From Flavobacteriaceae bacterium (lineage in GTDB: Bacteria > Bacteroidota > Bacteroidia > Flavobacteriales > Flavobacteriaceae): a stretch of DNA of 8,818 nt. Of this stretch, positions 1 through 6,638 are shown one piece after another. A model generated the notes under the pieces. The model saw only the letters and a program-made list of their open reading frames with translations, had not been told where the DNA came from and searched no databases. A program made the position numbers and the translations under genes. Numbering within the stretch: position 1 is the first letter of the stretch; each line of letters begins with the position of its first letter. The stretch lies in NCBI GenBank assembly GCA_013003145.1, contig JABDLH010000193.1:1-8818 (forward strand), read 5' to 3'.

Positions 1-800
1 GTATTTCCCAACACCATTCCCATGATCACTACCGCGAGCAGTCCTGATTCATGGGCAAATTGGTCAGACATTACAAAAACGCCCAATACCGTGGAAAGTG
101 CCACCACGTTGAGCAGGTAATGCGGGATCCAGTTTTTCTTGATCACGAATGCGAGTGCATGGGCAAAGGTGAAACCGAAAGTAAAGCCGAAAAGCAGGAT
201 CTTTCCAAAATCGATCAGGCCTTTGGTGGTATAGGTCTCTCCATCTCCAACGCTGATAAACTCGTATACCAATACGGCCACAAGTGCACCGATGGGATCA
301 ATAAGGATCCCCTCCCATTTCAGCACTGCAGACACGTCTTTTTTCAGCGGGATATTCCGGAGTATGGGCGTGATCACGGTTGGCCCGGTCACGATGATCA
401 GGGAGGAAAACAGGAAGGATATCTGCCAGCTGAGCCCAAAGATCAGGTGAGCGGCAATTCCTGCTGCAATAAAGGTGGTAAGGGTGCCAATCGTAATCAG
501 CTTAGTAATCACCGGTCCTATGTTGGCTACTTCAGATCTCCTGAGGGTGAGGCCGCCTTCAAAAAGAATGATACTGATCGCAAGGGAAACAAAATAGTAC
601 AAGCCATCCCCCCGGAACAATCCTATAGATCCGTTCCAGATGGGTTCTATGATTTTCTGGCCGTTTTCGGTAAATAGAGTGGCGATGGGTCCTACGAGAA
701 GCCCGATGAGAATCAGGGGCAAAATGGCCGGCAGCTTTAATCGCCATGCCACCCATTGGGCGAGGATTCCGAGGATGATTATTCCCGCTAATTCTACCAT
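1..800 (-). CDS. Cation:proton antiporter, CPA1/NhaP-like (N-terminal part, runs off left edge)
   Basis: The minus strand is open from an ATG at 800 to the window edge, giving 266 residues without a stop. The protein is very hydrophobic, with about eight membrane segments. It carries GPTVITPILR (139-148) and EGILIDPIGA (163-172), motifs of the CPA1/NhaP Na+(K+)/H+ exchanger family. The core transport aspartate is D168; the Asn that usually precedes it in CPA1 proteins is Ile here, a variant I recall in a subgroup that often carries a C-terminal TrkA-N/RCK domain. That C-terminus lies outside the window. The ATG is chosen because an in-frame TAG lies upstream with no other start between. It would exchange protons for Na+ or K+ across the inner membrane. 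It is divergent from the usp-SulP operon. Family is confident, ion specificity is not. Confidence 0.9.
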   Translation of the reverse strand, partial: MVELAGIIILGILAQWVAWRLKLPAILPLILIGLLVGPIATLFTENGQKIIEPIWNGSIGLFRGDGLYYFVSLAISIILFEGGLTLRRSEVANIGPVITKLITIGTLTTFIAAGIAAHLIFGLSWQISFLFSSLIIVTGPTVITPILRNIPLKKDVSAVLKWEGILIDPIGALVAVLVYEFISVGDGETYTTKGLIDFGKILLFGFTFGFTFAHALAFVIKKNWIPHYLLNVVALSTVLGVFVMSDQFAHESGLLAVVIMGMVLGN

Positions 801-831
801 AAGATCTTTTTTCTGAAAATTACAGTTTTTA

Positions 832-860
832 TTTGATTCCCAAAGGTAATGCTATATATG
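832..860 (+). promoter_or_regulatory. Candidate promoter of the usp-SulP operon
   Basis: TTTG (832-835) is followed after 17 bases by TATATATG (853-860), which matches the Bacteroidota -7 consensus TAnnTTTG at all but one fixed position. Transcription would start near 866-868, leaving a leader of about 50 bases before the ATG at 916. The -7 box abuts the inverted repeat at 860-876. Assignment is by motif and position only. Confidence 0.45.
841..848 (-). promoter_or_regulatory. Candidate -7 box for the antiporter gene
   Basis: On the minus strand this reads TACCTTTG, a perfect match to the Bacteroidota -7 consensus TAnnTTTG. It would start transcription about 34 bases before the antiporter ATG. 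No clear TTG-type -33 element sits at the usual distance; the nearest candidate (TTTA at 866-863) is only 14 bases away. The box lies inside the spacer of the opposite promoter, so the two would compete for polymerase. Assignment is by motif only. Confidence 0.5.
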
Positions 861-876
861 CCTAAACCGGTTAGGC
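860..876. promoter_or_regulatory. Inverted repeat in the divergent promoter region, possible operator
   Basis: GCCTAA (860-865) and TTAGGC (871-876) are perfect inverted copies separated by ACCGG. A second, overlapping perfect palindrome AACCGGTT lies at 865-872. The repeat covers the predicted start site of the usp-SulP operon and lies upstream of the antiporter's -7 box. That is a suitable place for a regulator of both genes. It could instead be a chance repeat or a small leader hairpin. No regulator gene is visible in the window. Confidence 0.4.
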
Positions 877-915
877 AATTATGTGTTATATTGCCCGCAA
901 AACGGACCCTTTTCC

Positions 916-1773
916 ATGCAATACCTCAGCTTTAAACGTATTCTGTTCGGCTTTGCCTTCTCGCCGAACCTGGAGGTAAATATACTGGAAACCATCCGTT
1001 TAGCACACTTCTTCAAAGCCCGGCTGGTGCTATTACATGTAGGGGATAAAACCGAATCCAAGCAAAGGAAAATTGAAGAGATCCTGGACCGGGGCGAGTA
1101 CAGTGATGTCCAGGTAGACATCCATTGGCGGGAGGGAGCTCCCATCCCAGTCATTACAGGTGCATGCGGGGAACTTGATATAGACCTGCTTATCCTTGGA
1201 GCCCTTCAACACGAAAATCTCTACCAGTTCTATGTGGGCAGTATAGCGCGCAAGCTGACACGCAAGGTGAACTGTTCCGTAATGCTCCTCATCAAACCCA
1301 CCCTGGAAAGGGTTCCCTGCCAGCACGTGGTAGTTAATGGCCTGGATGCCCCGGACACCCCGCTGACCATTGGGACGGCATTCTATGCCGCTACTGTGCT
1401 CGGTGCCAAACAGCTGACCATAGTTGAGGAAATTCGACAGAAAGACATCCATGTCACAGTAGAGGATGATCGTTCCCTGAAGCGGGCCAATATTGTAAAG
1501 GAAAGATTAAAACACCGGGAAGAATACCGGGTGCGGAACCTCCTTAAAGAACTTCCTGCAAATATTACCTCGGACATACAGGTGAAAAACCAAAGTATTT
1601 TTGGGCGTCGCGGCTATTCCATAGGCCATTATGCCGAAGTAGTACGAGCAGACCTATTAGTGATGAATGCCCCGGACAGTACCCGGCTTATTGACCGGGT
1701 ATTTACCCATGATATTGAATATATACTGTCTGACCTGCCCACAGATCTTTTGATCGTAAGAAATAAAGCGTGA
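916..1773 (+). CDS. Universal stress protein, tandem Usp domains
   Basis: The 285-residue protein looks like two Usp (alpha/beta, HUP-like) domains in tandem, about residues 1-128 and 134-283. The first begins with the typical strand FKRILFGFAFSPN and ends with DIDLLILGA...VGSIARKL...CSVMLLI. Its nucleotide-binding signature G-x2-G-x9-G-(S/T) is incomplete: G95 and G108-S109 are present but the second glycine is replaced (Q98). The second domain ends ADLLVMNAPDS...DLLIV with no glycine loop, so it probably does not bind ATP that way. The ATG at 916 is preferred over an in-frame GTG at 883 because family homology starts right after it. The gene overlaps the SulP start by four bases, so the proteins are probably made together. 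It may act as a cytoplasmic sensor or modulator of the transporter; that role is inferred from context. Confidence 0.85.
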   Translation: MQYLSFKRILFGFAFSPNLEVNILETIRLAHFFKARLVLLHVGDKTESKQRKIEEILDRGEYSDVQVDIHWREGAPIPVITGACGELDIDLLILGALQHENLYQFYVGSIARKLTRKVNCSVMLLIKPTLERVPCQHVVVNGLDAPDTPLTIGTAFYAATVLGAKQLTIVEEIRQKDIHVTVEDDRSLKRANIVKERLKHREEYRVRNLLKELPANITSDIQVKNQSIFGRRGYSIGHYAEVVRADLLVMNAPDSTRLIDRVFTHDIEYILSDLPTDLLIVRNKA

Positions 1774-3986
1774 AGAAAAAGAATAAATTCATAAAGGGAA
1801 AGGCCGCTGATCTGCCCAAGAACCTCTTCTCGGGCTTCGTTGTTTCCCTGATCGCATTACCCCTGGGACTCGGCCTGGCATTGGCCAGCGAGGCACCTCC
1901 GATCTCTGGGATCATTGCCGCGGTGGTAGGAGGAACGCTGGTAGCACTGCTCGGAGGCTCTAATGTTACCATTACAGGACCGGGGAACGGGCTGGTTATC
2001 GTATTGCTCTCTGCCATCACTACCTTAGGGAAAGGAGATCTCTACCAAGGCTACCTCTTTACCCTTGCCGCTATAGTTATTTCGGGGATTATTATGGTGA
2101 TAATGGGCTTTGCCAAGATGGGGCGATTGGCCGATTTCTTCCCGGCCTCGGCCATTGAGGGAATGCTGGCGGCCATAGGTCTCGGTATACTATCCAAGCA
2201 ATTCCACATCATGATCGGGAATATGGAGGCGCAGGGCAGTATTGTCTCCCTGCTCGGGGACATTCCCGCTTCCTTTATCCAATTGTTCAGTGAGCCCAGC
2301 CAGGGCAGCATCATGGCTGCTGCTATTGGTATCATCAGCCTGCTTATCCTCTTCGGGTACCCTAAATTAAGAAACCCTTATTTTCATTTGCTGCCGGCCC
2401 CTATGTGGATCCTCATCCTTTCTATAGGCATCAGTTATACCTACGATCTCCTGAAGATACCATACCCCCTGGAGAATGGTTTTTTATTAAGCCTTCCCGA
2501 TGATGTCATGGCGAGTCTTGCCTTCCCGGATTTTGGAAAAGTACTGCAGACCGATTTTATCCTTGCCGTTTTAGCCATCACTCTTATCGCGAGTATCGAA
2601 TCCCTGCTCTCTATCAAGGCGGTAGATAAACTTGATCCCAAGAACAGGCGTTCTAATGTAAATAAGGACTTAAAAGCCCTTGGGTTTGCCACAACAGTAA
2701 GCGGCTTTCTCGGCGGGCTGAACGTAGTGACCGTTATTGCCAGGAGCTCGGTAAATGTAAATAATGGTGCAACTGACCGTTCAGCTAACCTTTTCCACGC
2801 AACCTTTTTATTGGCCTTTGTCCTGCTCTTCCAGGAGCAACTCCGAAAAATACCCCTGGCGGCCCTCGCAGCTATCCTGGTCTATACTGGGTATAAACTG
2901 GCCACCCCCAACACCTTTAAAAAAGTAGCTCGTATTGGGCGTGAGCAATTGCTCATCTTCCTCGCCACTCTGCTAGGAACCTTATTCACCAACCTCATTA
3001 CCGGGATAACCATAGGGATACTGACTACATTTTTGATTCACGTCGTGGTTAACCGGAGTCTTTCATTGTTCCTCAGCCACCTGATAAAACCCAATATCCT
3101 GATGTTCAAGGAATCGGACGGGGACAATTACTACATCAGCGTGAAGTATTTCTGCAGCTTCCTGAACTTCTACCGGCTTAAGAATAAGCTGGATGCCATC
3201 CCGGGTAAATCTGATGTGGTCTTAGACTTTTCACTCTGTAATTTTGTGGATGATACGGTAATGGAAGGTCTGGAAAGTTATAGGGAGACATTTAAAAAGA
3301 AAGGCGGGAGCCTGGAGCTGATCGGGCTTGATAAGCATGAAACAGATAGTGCTCACCCCTTTGCACTGCGCAAGATTCTGCCCTTTGGCGCCTTAAAGCC
3401 CATCGAAAACTACTTCACGTCCCGGCAAAGGGGACTGGAAGCAACAGCAGGGGATTACCATTGGATCTACAACCCCGCAAAACAGACCGATGCCTCCTTC
3501 ATGTCCGGTTTTATCTTCTTTCGCACCCGGGAGATCAGGTATTTCTATAACCGTATCGCTGAACCCGGTCAACAGATGAGCGTATTTGACCTGGAATTCA
3601 CTGAAGGTGCTTTCATCGCCAGGGAAGTGATCAAGACCACGGCCATGCATATAGAACTGGATCATAAGATTCCCGTCTTCACCCTGGATAAAGAGGGCTT
3701 GTTACAAATGCTCTACGGAATGGCCGGCTTTAAAGACATCGATATTGATCATCACCCTGATTTTAACAAACGCTTCTACCTCAGTGGTGAAGATGATACC
3801 CAGATCAGATCTATGTTCACAGATCCGCTCGTCTTGTTCCTGGAGAGCAACCCCTACTACCATGTAGAATCTAACGGGCACTCTCTCCTGATCATGAAAA
3901 AAGAAAGATTATTAGGCGTACAGGAGATAAAGCAGATGATCTATTTTGGCCAACAATTGCGAAATCTGCTGCAACAGGCCGACTGA
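1770..3986 (+). CDS. SulP-family anion transporter with STAS and an extra C-terminal domain
   Basis: This 738-residue inner-membrane protein has three parts. Residues 15-430 form a SulP/SLC26 transport domain with many membrane helices; typical signatures are NLFSGFVVSLIALPLGLGLA, SNVTITGPGNG (64-74), ASIESLLSIKAVDKLDP (274-290) and IPLAALAAILVYTGYKL (361-377). Residues 440-545 form a STAS domain (VVLDFSLCNFVDDTVMEGL, 483-501). Residues 555-738 are an additional soluble region, beyond the usual SulP length of about 500-600, that I cannot name. Start is GTG at 1770 inside the usp stop (GTGA), indicating translational coupling. E277 occupies the helix-8 position where, by eye, the cyanobacterial bicarbonate transporter BicA has a Na+-site Asp. 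The substrate (bicarbonate, sulfate or another anion) is not determined. The divergent antiporter suggests a link to Na+/H+ balance. Family is certain, substrate open. Confidence 0.93.
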   Translation: MKKKNKFIKGKAADLPKNLFSGFVVSLIALPLGLGLALASEAPPISGIIAAVVGGTLVALLGGSNVTITGPGNGLVIVLLSAITTLGKGDLYQGYLFTLAAIVISGIIMVIMGFAKMGRLADFFPASAIEGMLAAIGLGILSKQFHIMIGNMEAQGSIVSLLGDIPASFIQLFSEPSQGSIMAAAIGIISLLILFGYPKLRNPYFHLLPAPMWILILSIGISYTYDLLKIPYPLENGFLLSLPDDVMASLAFPDFGKVLQTDFILAVLAITLIASIESLLSIKAVDKLDPKNRRSNVNKDLKALGFATTVSGFLGGLNVVTVIARSSVNVNNGATDRSANLFHATFLLAFVLLFQEQLRKIPLAALAAILVYTGYKLATPNTFKKVARIGREQLLIFLATLLGTLFTNLITGITIGILTTFLIHVVVNRSLSLFLSHLIKPNILMFKESDGDNYYISVKYFCSFLNFYRLKNKLDAIPGKSDVVLDFSLCNFVDDTVMEGLESYRETFKKKGGSLELIGLDKHETDSAHPFALRKILPFGALKPIENYFTSRQRGLEATAGDYHWIYNPAKQTDASFMSGFIFFRTREIRYFYNRIAEPGQQMSVFDLEFTEGAFIAREVIKTTAMHIELDHKIPVFTLDKEGLLQMLYGMAGFKDIDIDHHPDFNKRFYLSGEDDTQIRSMFTDPLVLFLESNPYYHVESNGHSLLIMKKERLLGVQEIKQMIYFGQQLRNLLQQAD

Positions 3987-4004
3987 TCTGTTAAATATTT
4001 GAAA

Positions 4005-4030
4005 GCAAGGGCAGGTTTCCCTTTTGCATT
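4005..4030 (+). terminator. Weak possible terminator after the SulP gene
   Basis: AAGGG (4007-4011) can pair with CCCTT (4019-4023) around a 7-base loop, and GC at 4005-4006 can extend the stem past a two-base bulge to GC at 4026-4027. Only a broken T-rich stretch follows. It is much weaker than the hairpin at 8538-8568, so some readthrough into the hydrolase gene is likely even if it works. Confidence 0.22.
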
Positions 4031-4061
4031 TCTTATTTTGCATGCTGTTTACTTCAACGAC

Positions 4062-4922
4062 ATGACCTTATACCCCATTGAGACCGGAAATTTTAAACTG
4101 GACGGCGGTGCCATGTTCGGCGTTGTTCCAAAAACATTGTGGAGCAGGACAAACCCTGCAGACGCCAATAACCTGATAGATATGGCTGCCAGGTGCCTGC
4201 TTATCGAAGATGGTGAAAGGCTTATCCTGGTAGATAACGGGATGGGCGACAAGCAGTCGGATAAATTCTTTGGTTATTATTCCCTTTGGGGAGACCACAG
4301 CCTGGATAAATCCCTGGAAAAATATGGATTTCACAGGGATGATATCACCGATGTTTTTATGACCCATTTGCATTTTGACCACTGCGGGGGCAGCATCCGG
4401 TGGAATAAAGACAGGACAGCTTATGAACCTGCATTTAAAAATGCCTCGTTCTGGACCAACAGGGACCACTGGAAATGGGCAACGCAACCCAATCCCAGGG
4501 AAAAAGCGTCTTTTCTGAAAGAAAACCTCTTGCCCATGGAAGAAAGCGGGCAGCTGAAGTTCCTTAAGCCGCCATACGGCACCTATGAAACCGAAACCCA
4601 GATGGGATTTGATATACTGTTTGTAAACGGGCACACCGATAAACAGATGATCCCACACCTCGATTACAAGGGCAAGAAATTGGTCTTTATGGCAGACCTT
4701 CTGCCTACCGTGGGTCATATTCCTCTTCCTTATGTAATGGGATATGACACCCGCCCTTTACTCACCCTTGATGAAAAACGGGCATTCCTTAAACGTGCTG
4801 CAGACGAAGGGTATTACCTTATGCTGGAACACGATGCCCATAACGAGATCTGTACCGTACAACATACAGAAAAGGGGGTAAGGCTTAAAGATACTTTTAC
4901 GTTTGATGAAGTATTTAATTAA
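4062..4922 (+). CDS. MBL-fold metallo-hydrolase, YtnP-like lactonase type
   Basis: The 286-residue protein has the zinc-binding signature of the metallo-beta-lactamase fold: THLHFDH with H102, H104, D106 and H107, then H191 (NGHTD), D212 (ADLLPT) and H257 (EHDAH). All seven positions expected for a dinuclear site are present. The block ADLLPTVGHIPLPYVMGYD followed by LDEK is characteristic of the YtnP-like branch, whose studied members hydrolyse acyl-homoserine lactones or related lactones. No signal peptide is seen from the chosen ATG, so it should be cytoplasmic. A TTG at 3999 would add 21 residues, including a hydrophobic stretch, but the ATG at 4062 starts directly with conserved-looking sequence. 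It is flanked by unrelated genes, 75 bases after the SulP stop and 69 before the protease start. Fold is certain, substrate is a guess. Confidence 0.88.
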   Translation: MTLYPIETGNFKLDGGAMFGVVPKTLWSRTNPADANNLIDMAARCLLIEDGERLILVDNGMGDKQSDKFFGYYSLWGDHSLDKSLEKYGFHRDDITDVFMTHLHFDHCGGSIRWNKDRTAYEPAFKNASFWTNRDHWKWATQPNPREKASFLKENLLPMEESGQLKFLKPPYGTYETETQMGFDILFVNGHTDKQMIPHLDYKGKKLVFMADLLPTVGHIPLPYVMGYDTRPLLTLDEKRAFLKRAADEGYYLMLEHDAHNEICTVQHTEKGVRLKDTFTFDEVFN

Positions 4923-4927
4923 TTTTG
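4920..4927 (+). promoter_or_regulatory. Candidate -7 box for the protease operon
   Basis: TAATTTTG is a perfect match to TAnnTTTG and shares its first three bases with the TAA stop of the hydrolase gene. It would give a start near 4934 and a leader of about 58 bases before the S8 protease ATG. A TTTG lies upstream at 4902-4905, but the 14-base gap is shorter than the usual 17-23, so the -33 element is doubtful. Confidence 0.45.
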
Positions 4928-4991
4928 GCGGTCCCCTGCTGAGACCAGGGCACACATAATCCTAACAAAGTTTATAACCATTAACAGATAC

Positions 4992-6635
4992 ATGAATCCA
5001 AAGACAATCAAATACGCAAACAGGTTGAGCAGCTTATCTGCTGCACTTCTCCTGATGGTGAGTTGTGGTGGTACTTCTATACTGAGTACACCGGTAGAAA
5101 ATATTGACAACGTTCCGCTGAAAACCGCGGAACTGACACAGGCTGAAAAAGAGAACTGGGGCCACCTGGACCTGATCAAGGATACCATTCCGGGAATGAG
5201 CGTTGACAAGGCCTACCAGGAAATCATCGGCAATAAGAAGGGGGAAACAGTGATCGTAGCCGTGTTAGATGCCGGTGTAGACCTGGAACACGAGGACCTC
5301 GATGGAGTGATCTGGACCAATTCGGATGAAAAACCCGGAAATGGTGTGGATGATGACAACAACGGCTATATAGACGACGTACACGGTTACAATTTCCTGG
5401 GGGAATCCTATAATGAACAACTGGAGTATACCCGTATACTGAAAAAAGACCTTGACGATGCCGCTACGCGTGCACTTGCACAGGCAAAACTGGACGAGGA
5501 GAAGCAGGAAGCACTTCAGAACAAGAGTCGATATGAGCAGATCCTGCAGGCTGTCAAAGAGGCCGATAAGGCCGTGGCAGCACACCTGGGGAAGAAAGAC
5601 TATACCGAAGATGAGGTATATGACATAGAAACTGAAGAGCAGGCTTTACAACAACATAAAGCGGTATTGCTGCAGATGTACAATTTTAAGGACAGCATTC
5701 CCGAAGTAATAGAAGAATTAGAAAACGGGATCGCTTATTTCTCGGAACGCCTGGAATACCATTTTAACCTTGATTTCGATGGGAGAACGGTCGTAGGGGA
5801 TGACCCTTATGACATTACGGATACCGATTACGGAAACGGTAACCCTATGCCAAGGCACGAAGATGAGACCCATGGCACACATGTTGCAGGAATTATCGCT
5901 GCCGAGCGCAATAATGGGCAAGGCGCCAATGGCGTTGCTGAAAATGTAAAGATCATGGCGATCAGGGCTGTTCCCAATGGCGACGAGTACGACAAGGATA
6001 TCGCCCTGGGTATTCGTTATGCTGTAGACAACGGCGCAAAGATCATCAATGCCAGTTTTGGTAAATCGTTCTCCCCTAACGCAGAGTGGGTTTACGATGC
6101 CATCAAGTATGCCGCAGAAAAGGATGTGCTTATCGTACACGCTGCGGGGAATGATGGGCTGGACCTGGATAAACCTGAAAACCCGAACTACCCGAATGAC
6201 CAGGAAGGCAATACGCCCGAGTTTGCAGATAACGTGATTACCGTGGGTGCACTGGAGAGCAAATACGGTGCGGATATGGTCGCCACCTTTTCTAATTACG
6301 GGAAAGTGAATGTGGATGTTTTTGCTCCGGGAGGTAAGGTATACTCTACCCTACCGGGCAATGAATACGACTTTATGGGAGGAACCTCCATGGCTGCCCC
6401 TGCCGTAGCCGGTGTTGCTGCAATGGTATGGTCTCATTATCCTAAACTTTCCGCTTCCGAGGTGAAGAGGATCATTATGGAATCCGGGCTAACCACCAAA
6501 TCATCGGTTCTGGTAGCCGGTGACCAGTCTAAAGCCAAGTCCTTTGACGGGATCTCCAGGTCCGGTAAAATGGTAAACGCTTACAATGCTTTAATAATGG
6601 CCGATAAAGTGGCCAAAGGAAAAATTAAACTATAA
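4992..6635 (+). CDS. Subtilisin-like S8 serine protease, lipoprotein
   Basis: The 547-residue protein starts with a hydrophobic signal ending LLLMVSCGG, a lipoprotein signal with Cys25 as the probable lipidated residue, so it should be anchored in the cell envelope. The catalytic triad is clear: D93 in VAVLDAGVD, H294 in ETHGTHVAG and S466 in GGTSMAAPAVAG. The oxyanion-hole Asn is N387 in HAAGND. An acidic loop after D93, around DDDNNGYIDD (120-129), looks able to bind calcium and is common in Bacteroidota S8 enzymes. D93 and H294 are 201 residues apart, against about 32 in subtilisin; much of the insert (roughly 140-255) is charged, Glu/Lys-rich and probably helical. There is no type IX sorting domain at the C-terminus. 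It forms an operon with the M1 peptidase 3 bases downstream. It probably degrades peptides or misfolded proteins at the cell surface or periplasm; substrate unknown. Confidence 0.93.
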   Translation: MNPKTIKYANRLSSLSAALLLMVSCGGTSILSTPVENIDNVPLKTAELTQAEKENWGHLDLIKDTIPGMSVDKAYQEIIGNKKGETVIVAVLDAGVDLEHEDLDGVIWTNSDEKPGNGVDDDNNGYIDDVHGYNFLGESYNEQLEYTRILKKDLDDAATRALAQAKLDEEKQEALQNKSRYEQILQAVKEADKAVAAHLGKKDYTEDEVYDIETEEQALQQHKAVLLQMYNFKDSIPEVIEELENGIAYFSERLEYHFNLDFDGRTVVGDDPYDITDTDYGNGNPMPRHEDETHGTHVAGIIAAERNNGQGANGVAENVKIMAIRAVPNGDEYDKDIALGIRYAVDNGAKIINASFGKSFSPNAEWVYDAIKYAAEKDVLIVHAAGNDGLDLDKPENPNYPNDQEGNTPEFADNVITVGALESKYGADMVATFSNYGKVNVDVFAPGGKVYSTLPGNEYDFMGGTSMAAPAVAGVAAMVWSHYPKLSASEVKRIIMESGLTTKSSVLVAGDQSKAKSFDGISRSGKMVNAYNALIMADKVAKGKIKL

Positions 6636-6638
6636 CAC

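Noticed and set aside
51..677. Plus-strand open frame of 208 codons over the antiporter
   Set aside because: Its translation is low-complexity, polar and lacks any family features. The minus strand here encodes a clear membrane antiporter, so this is a shadow.
883..915. GTG start for the Usp protein at 883
   Set aside because: The 11 added residues do not look like Usp sequence, while the ATG at 916 leads straight into the first beta strand.
1770..3986. Naming the SulP gene bicA or a sulfate permease
   Set aside because: Substrate cannot be read from the sequence alone; E277 differs from the BicA Asp and no sulfate-assimilation gene is nearby.
3999..4061. TTG start upstream of the hydrolase, giving a hydrophobic N-terminus that could look like a signal peptide
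   Set aside because: The region overlaps a possible terminator and leader, and the ATG at 4062 begins the conserved part. YtnP-like enzymes are normally cytoplasmic.
4068..4718. Minus-strand open frame of 216 codons over the MBL hydrolase
   Set aside because: The plus strand carries the intact metal-binding site over the same bases; the antisense product has no family features.
4930..4950. Small hairpins before the S8 gene (CCCTG/CAGGG or GGTC/GACC)
   Set aside because: Only 4-5 base pairs, mutually exclusive, and not followed by a T-run, so neither a terminator nor an attenuator can be supported.
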